The notes under the pieces: generated by a model
What the model was told of the DNA's origin: nothing
The model's database searches: none
The model's input: the letters and a program-made list of their open reading frames with translations, nothing else
Assembly: GCA_964442355.1 (NCBI GenBank)
Contig: CAYTZS010000234.1
Location: 1-7,363, forward strand
Direction of reading: 5' to 3'
DNA: 7,363 bases
Source of the DNA: UBA6168 sp964442355
GTDB taxonomy: Bacteria; Bacteroidota; Bacteroidia; Chitinophagales; Saprospiraceae
Translations under genes and position numbers: made by a program
In this document: piece after piece, positions 1 through 6,131 of the stretch
How positions within the stretch are numbered: position 1 is the stretch's first letter
Layout of the letters: each line of letters starts with the position of its first letter

Positions 1-894
1 CATGCTTGCTGGGTCAATATTTCGCCACCATTTACTCCCGAAGAATTGGAGGAAGTAGCGCAGCAGTTTGACATTCCATTCGACTTTCTAACCGACCCAC
101 TGGACATTGACGAGCGACCACGTTATGAAAAGGACGAGGACAAGCGGTTGATCATTCTCAGCAGCCCGATTCTCAATCCATTTGAGGAGGATATTGATGC
201 AATTTTTATTACTGTGCCCCTTGGCGTCATAATTACTCCTGATCATGTAATCACCATCACTTCCCAGGAAAATCCTGTGCTCAACCTGTTCCTGGATAAC
301 AAGGTGAAGAACTTTGACCCAGTCAACGACCAATTGTTCGTCTTGCAAATCCTTGAGCAAACCGTTTATCGTTTTCTGAACTGCCTAAAGCAGCTTAACC
401 AGAAACGCAACTTGATTGAAAAAGAGCTTTACCACAGCAGTAGGAACCAAGAATTGAAAAACCTTTTGAGCATCGAAAAAAGCTTGGTTTACTTCGTTTC
501 ATCGCTCAGTGACAACGAACTGCTCAAAATGAAAATGAAGCGCATAGATTTTCTGAGCATTGGCAAGGATGAAGAAAAGCTTGAAATATTCGAAGATGTC
601 ATCATTGACAACAACCAAGCTCAGCAGATGGCCAACATGTACACCAACATCCTAAACGGGACGATGGACGCGTACGGTTCTATCATCTCCAACAACCTGA
701 ACCTTACCATCAAACGACTTACCACCATCACTATCATATTAATGGTGCCGACGTTGGTAGCTTCATTCATGGGCATGAACGTTGACCTGCCATTTGCGGA
801 GCACTCCAACTACTCCTTCTACATCATACTGTTGCTTTCCTTGGCCTTTAGCTTGGTACTCTCATGGTACTTCCAACGCAAAAACCTGTTTTGA
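1..894 (+). CDS. corA: CorA-family magnesium/divalent cation channel, 5' truncated by window edge
   Basis: Inner-membrane channel of the CorA family, which takes up Mg2+ (some members carry Co2+, Ni2+ or Zn2+). The reading frame is open from base 1 and its first residues, CWVNISPPFTPEE, are the usual CorA N-terminal region, so the true start lies upstream; the TTG at 46 is not the start. 297 residues are visible, and family members run about 310-320, so only some 15-25 are missing. A charged, helical cytoplasmic domain is followed by two C-terminal membrane helices at about visible residues 240-258 and 272-291. The GMN selectivity signature lies at the end of the first (codons at 772-780, in FMGMNVDLPF). 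The short loop between the helices contains an acidic residue, and the protein ends in basic RKNLF, as is normal for the family. No adjacent gene overlaps it. The family call is secure; ion preference cannot be read from sequence. Confidence 0.95.
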   Translation, partial: HACWVNISPPFTPEELEEVAQQFDIPFDFLTDPLDIDERPRYEKDEDKRLIILSSPILNPFEEDIDAIFITVPLGVIITPDHVITITSQENPVLNLFLDNKVKNFDPVNDQLFVLQILEQTVYRFLNCLKQLNQKRNLIEKELYHSSRNQELKNLLSIEKSLVYFVSSLSDNELLKMKMKRIDFLSIGKDEEKLEIFEDVIIDNNQAQQMANMYTNILNGTMDAYGSIISNNLNLTIKRLTTITIILMVPTLVASFMGMNVDLPFAEHSNYSFYIILLLSLAFSLVLSWYFQRKNLF

Positions 895-898
895 GTAG

Positions 899-947
899 CG
901 CATTTCAACTTTTTGGGTTAAAATCCATCAGCTACGTTGCAAATGCG
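899..947 (+). terminator. Possible hairpin 3' of corA, weak terminator candidate
   Basis: CGCATTTCAAC (899-909) pairs with GTTGCAAATGCG (936-947) over 11 base pairs with a single bulged C at 940; the loop is 26 nt. It starts 4 nt after the corA stop. There is no T-run after it, so it is not a canonical Rho-independent terminator. A second small hairpin, ATTGA-TTT-TCAAT, follows at 948-960. It may stabilise the 3' end of the mRNA or may be chance. Confidence 0.3.
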
Positions 948-1010
948 ATTGATTTTCAATGGCTTAAACGTGATACGTAAATCTCTGTTTAATTTTTTTG
1001 ATGACAGAGT

Positions 1011-1115
1011 GTTTTCCACTTAAATTAGAGTTGTCCACATCAGCTATTCTTTTTAAAAAAATCATCTCGTTGATAATCAGTCTTTTGTGTAAGTTTTCCA
1101 CAAGTTGTTGAAAAC
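1011..1115. promoter_or_regulatory. Cluster of DnaA-box-like sites upstream of nrdJ
   Basis: Sites resembling the DnaA box TTWTNCACA lie within 105 bases. TTTTCCACA at 1094-1102 is an exact match. TTTTCCACT at 1012-1020 and TTGTCCACA at 1031-1039 each have one mismatch. TTTTCAACA on the minus strand at 1106-1114 also has one mismatch and faces the exact box. AT-rich tracts lie between them (991-998, 1049-1060). In E. coli DnaA binds upstream of nrdAB, so control of a reductase gene by DnaA has a precedent; a replication origin is the alternative. This is motif reading only, in AT-rich DNA where chance matches occur. Confidence 0.35.
1093..1115. repeat. Near-perfect 23-base palindrome containing two opposed DnaA-like boxes
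   Basis: The arms GTTTTCCACAA (1093-1103) and TTGTTGAAAAC (1105-1115) pair at 10 of 11 positions around a central G at 1104; the only mismatch is C1099 against T1109. The symmetry suits a dimeric regulator, or two DnaA molecules bound head to head. It lies 303 bases upstream of the nrdJ start. Confidence 0.6.
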
Positions 1116-1207
1116 TCAAGCGCCAAATTGGTAAATGAGGCATTACTTTCGTGCTGATATTTCCGCATACATGAGATAATCACTATCGTCCAATCATAGC
1201 GAAAAAA

Positions 1208-1247
1208 ATGGGGGGCAAAATGCCGTGCTAATGCTTGGCTTTCCCAT
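1208..1247 (+). repeat. Nested inverted repeats with A7/G6 homopolymer runs
   Basis: ATGGG (1208-1212) can pair with CCCAT (1243-1247), enclosing a small hairpin GGCA-AAA-TGCC (1214-1224). The left side combines a run of seven A (1202-1208) with a run of six G (1210-1215). It could be part of a folded nrdJ leader RNA, but the stems are short and the support is weak. Confidence 0.25.
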
Positions 1248-1305
1248 CTAATATTGGTTTAATCTATCTCTTACTGATACTAAAACTGGATTTTTAGATA
1301 ACGGC

Positions 1306-1340
1306 TTTGCACCTGTTCCAATGATGTGGACAGGTGCAAA
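1306..1340 (+). repeat. Strong hairpin about 80 bases upstream of nrdJ
   Basis: TTTGCACCTGT (1306-1316) is perfectly complementary to ACAGGTGCAAA (1330-1340). CCA (1318-1320) and TGG (1327-1329) extend the stem to 14 base pairs past a bulged T1317, leaving a 6-nt ATGATG loop. No T-run follows on either strand, so it is not a simple terminator. Its position 78 bases before the nrdJ ATG suggests a 5' leader structure or a palindromic operator. It lacks the conserved B12-box sequence of cobalamin riboswitches, so I do not call one. Confidence 0.6.
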
Positions 1341-1418
1341 CCTTTGACAGAAAACTGTATTCGAGTTGAGGTAAGGTCTTAATAATCCAATGTGTAACAC
1401 TATAATTTTTTTTGAAAC

Positions 1419-4025
1419 ATGGAAACCTTAGAGCTTAAAAAGAAGACCCCGGCTAAAAACGTTGAGAAAGCCACCCCTAAAACTTACGCATTCAAGGAGG
1501 CCTTGAAAGCTGCGACAGAATATTTCAAGGGAGATGAACTTGCTGCAAATGTTTGGGTGAACAAATACGCGCTGAAAGATTCTTCGGGTAACATCTACGA
1601 AAAAAGCCCTGAAGAAATGCACCGTCGTATTTCTTCAGAACTCTTCAGGATAGAACAAAAATACCCTAACCCCATTCCAGAAGAGACACTCTACGAACTG
1701 CTCAAAGACTTCAAATACATCATTCCACAGGGTAGCCCGATGTCTGGCATTGGCAACAACTTGCAGGTTTCGTCACTCTCGAACTGCTTTGTGATTGGTA
1801 GTGGCGCAGACTCCTACGGTGGCATTATCCGTGCCGACGAGGAGCAGGTACAGCTGATGAAACGCCGGGGTGGGGTAGGCCATGACCTCTCGCACATCCG
1901 CCCGAAAGGTAGCCCCGTGCTCAACAGTGCGCTTTCATCCACTGGTTTAGTACCATTCATGGAGCGTTACTCTAACAGCACCCGTGAAGTTGCACAAGAT
2001 GGACGCCGTGGCGCATTGATGTTGTCGGTTTCTATCAAACACCCGGATGCCGAAGATTTTATTGATGCCAAGATGGAATCAGGCAAGGTAACTGGCGCCA
2101 ATGTTTCTGTACGCATTGACGATGATTTCATGCGAGCAGCAGTTGCAGGTAAGGATTACACCCAGCAGTTTCCCATTGGCTCTGACAATCCAACTTACCA
2201 AAATACGATAGACGCATCAAAACTTTGGGGGAAAATCATCCACAATGCTTGGAAATCAGCAGAGCCAGGCGTGCTTTTTTGGGATACCATCATTCGTGAA
2301 TCAGTGCCGGATTGCTACGCTGACCTTGGTTACCGCACCGTTTCAACAAACCCCTGTGGTGAAATTCCGCTCTGTCCATACGACAGCTGCCGATTGTTGG
2401 CCATCAATTTGTTTAGCTATGTAGAACATCCTTTTACTAAAAACGCAAAGTTCAATTTTGAGAAATTTGCTGACCACGTAAGGATGGCGCAGCGGATGAT
2501 GGACGACATCATTGACCTCGAAATTGAAAAAATTGACAAAATCATTGACAAAATCGAGAATGACCCGGAGGCTGAGGACATCAAGGCTACCGAACTTCGG
2601 CTCTGGCAAAAAATCCGCCGCACATGTGTTGAAGGACGAAGGACCGGTGTGGGCATCACAGCTGAGGGTGATATGCTAGCTGCATTGGGTTTGAAATATG
2701 GCACTGATGAAGCACTTGAGTTCTCAGTAGAAGTACACAAAGCACTGGCAATCAATGCTTACGGTTCTTCCGTCACAATGGCCAAGGAGCGCGGCGCTTT
2801 TAGCATTTTCCATGCAGCCCGTGAAGCAAAGAACCCCTTCATCAACCGCTTGAAGGAGGCTGATCCACAGATGTACGAGGACATGGTGAAATATGGTCGT
2901 CGCAACATCGCCCTGCTAACCATCGCACCTACGGGCACAACGAGCTTGATGTCTCAAACAACATCTGGTATCGAGCCTGCATTCTTGATAACATACAAAC
3001 GCCGTCGGAAAGTCAACCCGAACGACAAAGAAGTCAAGGTGTCTTTTATTGACGAAGTTGGTGACCACTGGGAAGAGTACAATGTTTTTCACCACAAGTT
3101 TCTTGATTGGCTGGCTGCAAATGGCCATGATTTGGATGCCGTGAAGCACATGTCATCTGATGAGTTAAACAAGCTTGTAGAGCAGTCACCCTACCACAAG
3201 GCGACCGCCAACGATGTAGATTGGGTACAGAAGGTGAAAATGCAGGGCGCAATCCAAAAATGGGTTGACCACAGCATTAGCGTGACGGTAAACGTTCCTC
3301 ACGAAACTTCTGAGGAAATGGTGAAGAAGATTTACCAGACTGCTTGGGAGACTGGCTGCAAAGGCTGTACGATTTACCGTGATGGTTCACGTTCAGGCGT
3401 TTTGGTGTCCACCGATGACAAGGGCAAAAAGCAGGACGACAAGCAAACCACAGACGTAGAAAATCATATTCCAACTACTTTCGCTCCCAAGCGTCCTAAA
3501 AAGTTGGAGACAGAAATCATCCGTTTTCAAAACAACCATGAAAAATGGATGGCTTTCGTCGGCTTGCTAGACGGCCAACCTTACGAGATTTTCACTGGAC
3601 GTTCTGAGGACATTTTCATGCTCCCTCCCTATGTTGATAGGGGTTGGGTCATCAAAGAAAAAGATGAGGAAGGCAACAACCGCTACGATTTCCAGTTTGC
3701 CGACAAGGATGGCTACAAAGTGACGATGGAAGGGCTCTCCCGTTCATTTGACAAAGAATACTGGAACTACGCCAAGCTCATTTCTGGTGCGTTGCGCCAT
3801 GGGATGCCGCTCCAGTACGTCATCAACATGGTATCTGGCTTGAACGTTGAGCAAGAGCACATCAATACTTGGAAAACAGGCGTTGTGCGGGCGCTCAAGA
3901 AGTTCGTACCAGATGGTACATTGGCCTACAAGGAAAGCTGCCCAGCTTGTGGTGACAAAGACGGCCTAATCTACAAAGAAGGTTGCTTGATTTGCAAAAG
4001 CTGCGGCCACTCCAAGTGTGGGTGA
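1419..4025 (+). CDS. nrdJ: Vitamin B12-dependent (class II) ribonucleotide reductase
   Basis: Reduces ribonucleotides to deoxyribonucleotides in the cytoplasm using adenosylcobalamin to make the radical, so it works with or without oxygen and needs no NrdB partner. 868 residues, normal length. A short Lys-rich N-terminal extension (1-25) precedes the catalytic barrel. By comparison with Thermotoga NrdJ, the redox cysteines are C123 (in SNCFVIG) and C324 (in YDSCRLL), and the radical cysteine is C313 in NPCGE, with N311 and E315; the 11-residue spacing C313-C324 is conserved. GGVGHDLSHIRPKGS (151-165) and APTGTTSL (503-510) are further class signatures. A TSCPD-type domain covers about 690-810. 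The tail has C841, C844, C856, C859, C862 and C867, the usual Cys-rich zinc/redox end. ATG at 1419 fits the family start; no Shine-Dalgarno is present, as expected in Bacteroidota. It is a single gene with its own terminator at 4119-4152. Confidence 0.97.
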   Translation: METLELKKKTPAKNVEKATPKTYAFKEALKAATEYFKGDELAANVWVNKYALKDSSGNIYEKSPEEMHRRISSELFRIEQKYPNPIPEETLYELLKDFKYIIPQGSPMSGIGNNLQVSSLSNCFVIGSGADSYGGIIRADEEQVQLMKRRGGVGHDLSHIRPKGSPVLNSALSSTGLVPFMERYSNSTREVAQDGRRGALMLSVSIKHPDAEDFIDAKMESGKVTGANVSVRIDDDFMRAAVAGKDYTQQFPIGSDNPTYQNTIDASKLWGKIIHNAWKSAEPGVLFWDTIIRESVPDCYADLGYRTVSTNPCGEIPLCPYDSCRLLAINLFSYVEHPFTKNAKFNFEKFADHVRMAQRMMDDIIDLEIEKIDKIIDKIENDPEAEDIKATELRLWQKIRRTCVEGRRTGVGITAEGDMLAALGLKYGTDEALEFSVEVHKALAINAYGSSVTMAKERGAFSIFHAAREAKNPFINRLKEADPQMYEDMVKYGRRNIALLTIAPTGTTSLMSQTTSGIEPAFLITYKRRRKVNPNDKEVKVSFIDEVGDHWEEYNVFHHKFLDWLAANGHDLDAVKHMSSDELNKLVEQSPYHKATANDVDWVQKVKMQGAIQKWVDHSISVTVNVPHETSEEMVKKIYQTAWETGCKGCTIYRDGSRSGVLVSTDDKGKKQDDKQTTDVENHIPTTFAPKRPKKLETEIIRFQNNHEKWMAFVGLLDGQPYEIFTGRSEDIFMLPPYVDRGWVIKEKDEEGNNRYDFQFADKDGYKVTMEGLSRSFDKEYWNYAKLISGALRHGMPLQYVINMVSGLNVEQEHINTWKTGVVRALKKFVPDGTLAYKESCPACGDKDGLIYKEGCLICKSCGHSKCG
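2532..2555 (+). repeat. Perfect 12-base tandem duplication inside nrdJ
   Basis: ATTGACAAAATC occurs twice head to tail (2532-2543, 2544-2555), encoding IDKI-IDKI at residues 372-379, preceded by the similar EIEK. The frame is kept, and the stretch is in a charged helical segment between the radical-cysteine loop and the GRRTGVG motif. Confidence 0.85.
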
Positions 4026-4034
4026 TATTTGAAA

Positions 4035-4080
4035 GTTGGATTGCATGGTTGTCGAAGCTTCAATGGCCATGCAATCCAAC
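4035..4080. repeat. Perfect 14-bp inverted repeat directly after the nrdJ stop
   Basis: GTTGGATTGCATGG (4035-4048) and CCATGCAATCCAAC (4067-4080) are exact reverse complements with an 18-nt loop, starting 9 nt past the nrdJ stop. The loop contains GAAGCTTC (4054-4061), itself a palindrome. No T-run follows on the plus strand; on the minus strand only a weak CTTTC follows, so it may end transcripts coming from the deiminase gene or protect the nrdJ mRNA 3' end. Confidence 0.7.
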
Positions 4081-4118
4081 CAACATCAAGACCTACGTTT
4101 TCTCATAGACTGTTTTCG

Positions 4119-4152
4119 GGTAAGCTGTTGAGGATAGCAGCTTGCCTTTTTT
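4119..4152 (+). terminator. Rho-independent terminator of nrdJ
   Basis: A 9-bp stem (4119-4127 with 4138-4146, one G-U pair at 4121/4144), GGTAAGCTG pairing with CAGCTTGCC, has a 10-nt loop and is followed at once by six T (4147-4152). Stem, loop and T-tract are canonical for plus-strand termination, 93 nt after the nrdJ stop. The minus strand has no T-tract after the stem, so it should act in one direction. Confidence 0.75.
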
Positions 4153-4154
4153 GT

Positions 4155-4180
4155 GGAAGCTCATATCTTTCGAAGCTTCC
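4155..4180. repeat. Short inverted repeat at the 3' end of the deiminase gene
   Basis: GGAAGCT (4155-4161) and AGCTTCC (4174-4180) pair perfectly around a 12-nt loop. It lies 27 nt past the minus-strand deiminase stop. No T-run follows on either strand. Its right side repeats TCGAAGCTTC (4170-4179), which is also in the loop of the 4035-4080 hairpin (4052-4061). Confidence 0.45.
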
Positions 4181-4207
4181 AATCTTGTCTCACTCACTAT
4201 TTCTACA

Positions 4208-5977
4208 TCACTCCACAACAAGCCGTTGTGTAGAAATTCCAACTGCGGTTTTCAAGGTTACAAAGTAAACCCCGCTTGCCAATTCTCCTGCATTGAAAAA
4301 ATGGTTGCTCGAACCATTTGGGAGCTGGCCCGAGAAAATCCCCATTACTTTTTTGCCAAAAACATCCGTCACTTCCAAGCGGGCACTCAATGGTTCAGCA
4401 TCACTAATTTCCACAACAGTCATGGCTGAAGCAGGATTGGGGTAAATCGCTAGCTTCGCTTGGCGGAATGCCTCCTCCGTTTCCGAAACCACATCATTGA
4501 CTGTGAAGCGGCAGGTGCCTTCTGGTGCAACAAGTGGCCTGACCTGCACCTTACCGGAGTTGGCAGTGGCAGAAACGTAGTAGTAAATTTGGCTACTGTT
4601 CGGCTGGTGCGGTATCAACGCAGCCCATTCGTCAGGGTTACTCGTTGGCTGCATGGCAAGAGCTTGGTACGCTTGGGTCGTATCAGTGGTGTACAATACC
4701 TGCGCTTCGGCGATGCCTGATTGGTGTTTCAGCTGTGCTTTGATTTCGTAACCGCTCAGTTGGTTGTTGCCTTCCAAATCTTCTTGGCAGGTGTGTACAA
4801 TCCACAGGGGTTCGTGAGCACCGATTTCTTTCGTGATGCAATGCAATGCACCACTGGCCCCAATCATATCATTGCAATTGATACTCACAACTTTGTACCC
4901 GGGATAGTTTTCCCGGTAAATCCGCAAAGCCAAGGTGTCGTACTGCTGGGCATAACCGGGAACCAAAATGGTTTTGTTGACGAAAACGGCATTTGTGTAA
5001 GTCCTGTAGTCGCCATTATTGTCTGGATAAATACCTCCAAAATCAGGTGGCTGAACGACCCGAACCACCTTGTAAGGTGTCCCTGAACTGGAGTTGAAAT
5101 TATTTAGGACGTACTGCAAATTTGCTTCAATTTGAGGCCCGTCAGCCACTCCTTCGGGGTATTGGCCAACAAGGAGTGTTTCCTCATCGAGCAGTCGCAT
5201 GTGCATGTCAATATGGTGGATGAGGTCAAAAGGCAGTGTTTCCATTTTGATGTAGCGGTCAATGCCCATGTAGTCATGCATGATTTGGTCAATACTTTCC
5301 TCGTTGTGTGGCCCAGCGTTGTATGGGTTGCCAGGTGCATTTTCCTCCAGAATAAGCTTGGAAGCGAAAGCGGTTCCCTGACCATCCGACATAAAGTTTC
5401 CACCTGTGTTCACCAATCGTTCTGGGTTTGCGGTAGTTGAGTAAACTGGTATATTCAAGTGCGCTCCGATGGCATTCGGTGAGGCATCGTCAGCTGGCCG
5501 AGACGGGCGGTTGTACACCCAATCAATGAAATACAAGGAGTCAACTTCATTGGCGTAAACGCAATTGGGGCCATAATCTCGAATCCAAACTGAATTGTTC
5601 GGAGTGACGATGAACTCTACATTTGCCATGTTGACCCCAGCAAGTTGAAGGCTGTTTTGGGCGTTGTTTTTAACTGTTTCGTTGTTGCACAAAATCAGGA
5701 CTTTCACTTCTTCGGCTGCGTGCAGGGCAATTTGCGTGAGAATTTCTGGGTAAGAGCGCCAAGTAATGGCCAGTGCCTGCAGTTCCTCCCACTCAGCCAT
5801 GTGACGAACAGGGTGGGGTGGGGGCTCCTCGATTCCGACAGCAGATTGTGGGGCCACGAAATTTTCCCACTGCATCAACGCTTTTTCATGTTCTGAAAAA
5901 CCACGAGGAAGCATATCCTCTTGGGCATAGACTAGGCTGGCAGCCAATAAAAGTGCGAGTAGAAATTTATACTTCAT
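4208..5977 (-). CDS. Secreted PPAD-like peptidylarginine/agmatine deiminase-family protein with T9SS sorting domain
   Basis: Likely hydrolyses a guanidino group (arginine to citrulline, or agmatine to N-carbamoylputrescine) outside the cell. 589 residues from the ATG at 5977, chosen because it opens a clear signal peptide, MKYKFLLALLLAASLVYA, cleaved about A18; the GTG/ATG extension upstream would spoil it. Catalytic domain about 50-395: D134 (WIRDYG), TGGNFMSDG (191-199), H255 and D257 (HHIDMHM), and nucleophile C380 (GALHCITKE), matching D130, H236, D238 and C351 of P. gingivalis PPAD as I recall it. YNRPSRP (155-161) resembles PPAD NRPRP, whose R152 and R154 hold the peptide C-terminal carboxylate; here the second Arg is shifted by one. 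An Ig-like domain (about 400-492) and a type A T9SS sorting domain (about 510-589, with YPNP and GVYFV) complete the PPAD order. Exported by Sec and then T9SS to the surface or medium. The family is sure; the substrate is not. Confidence 0.9.
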   Translation of the reverse strand: MKYKFLLALLLAASLVYAQEDMLPRGFSEHEKALMQWENFVAPQSAVGIEEPPPHPVRHMAEWEELQALAITWRSYPEILTQIALHAAEEVKVLILCNNETVKNNAQNSLQLAGVNMANVEFIVTPNNSVWIRDYGPNCVYANEVDSLYFIDWVYNRPSRPADDASPNAIGAHLNIPVYSTTANPERLVNTGGNFMSDGQGTAFASKLILEENAPGNPYNAGPHNEESIDQIMHDYMGIDRYIKMETLPFDLIHHIDMHMRLLDEETLLVGQYPEGVADGPQIEANLQYVLNNFNSSSGTPYKVVRVVQPPDFGGIYPDNNGDYRTYTNAVFVNKTILVPGYAQQYDTLALRIYRENYPGYKVVSINCNDMIGASGALHCITKEIGAHEPLWIVHTCQEDLEGNNQLSGYEIKAQLKHQSGIAEAQVLYTTDTTQAYQALAMQPTSNPDEWAALIPHQPNSSQIYYYVSATANSGKVQVRPLVAPEGTCRFTVNDVVSETEEAFRQAKLAIYPNPASAMTVVEISDAEPLSARLEVTDVFGKKVMGIFSGQLPNGSSNHFFNAGELASGVYFVTLKTAVGISTQRLVVE

Positions 5978-6131
5978 GCTTTTTTGGGTAAATATACCCG
6001 GAAAACCATCCGATGGCAACGCAGTTTTTTAAGTAGTCACTGGATTCTGGCTGTTTGTCATCGGTAAGCCATAAATTTGCAGCAGATTTTTCCCGAATTG
6101 AATCACTCAGCACAATCCAATTTATTTTACT
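5978..6131. promoter_or_regulatory. Divergent promoter region for the deiminase and lipoprotein genes
   Basis: 154 bases separate the two divergent starts, so both promoters must lie here or in the genes. Two small palindromes are present: GGGTA-AATA-TACCC (5986-5999), 8 bases from the deiminase ATG, and CCATC-C-GATGG (6006-6016). On the minus strand TATATTTA (5989-5996) is one base off the Bacteroidota -7 element but is almost at the ATG, which would give a nearly leaderless mRNA. The deiminase start is preceded by AAAAAAGC, an A-rich sequence in place of a Shine-Dalgarno. Confidence 0.5.
6072..6079 (+). promoter_or_regulatory. Candidate -7 element for the lipoprotein gene
   Basis: TAAATTTG matches the Bacteroidota primary sigma factor -7 motif TAnnTTTG exactly and would start transcription near 6085, about 45 bases before the GTG. 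The nearest TTTG (6054-6057) is about 6 bases too close to be a standard -33 element, so the call is tentative. Confidence 0.4.

Larger units (their letters stand above)
895..1418. other. 524-base non-coding region between corA and nrdJ
   Basis: No credible gene is seen on either strand; open frames are very short and lack coding character. The stretch is AT-rich and holds several inverted repeats (899-947, 1093-1115, 1208-1247, 1306-1340), DnaA-box-like sites between 1011 and 1115, and a T8 run just before the nrdJ start. I could not find a clean Bacteroidota promoter (TTTG, then TAnnTTTG about 20 bases later). The best fragments are a TTTGACA at 1343-1349 and a TAATATTG at 1249-1256, neither with a properly spaced partner. 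It probably carries the nrdJ promoter and a long 5' leader, and it is unusually long for a gap between two genes on the same strand. Confidence 0.7.

Noticed and set aside
46..48. TTG at 46 as the corA start
   Set aside because: The frame continues upstream to base 1 with conserved CorA residues, so the gene is cut by the window edge.
1344..1349. TTGACA as a -35 element for nrdJ
   Set aside because: There is no -10 or TAnnTTTG motif at a suitable distance, and Bacteroidota promoters do not use this consensus.
1397..1412. Possible NrdR box near the nrdJ start (ACACTATA)
   Set aside because: Only the left half of the palindrome matches; the right half is a T-run and no second box lies about 31 bases away.
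895..1418. Cobalamin riboswitch upstream of nrdJ
   Set aside because: I looked for the B12 box and the conserved core and found neither; the hairpin at 1306-1340 does not fit the family.
4029..4268. Small plus-strand open frame right after nrdJ (79 codons), and another at 4142-4429
   Set aside because: Both run through the hairpins and terminator and then antisense to the deiminase 3' end; there is no recognisable domain and composition is not coding-like.
4721..5086. Plus-strand open frames opposite the deiminase gene (4460-4720, 4721-5086, 5132-5440, 5645-5896)
   Set aside because: They are antisense shadows of a gene with clear catalytic and sorting motifs.
5978..6019. 14-residue N-terminal extension of the deiminase
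   Set aside because: The extension would place a non-hydrophobic, proline-rich stretch before the signal peptide; the ATG at 5977 opens a standard signal peptide and has an A-rich upstream sequence.
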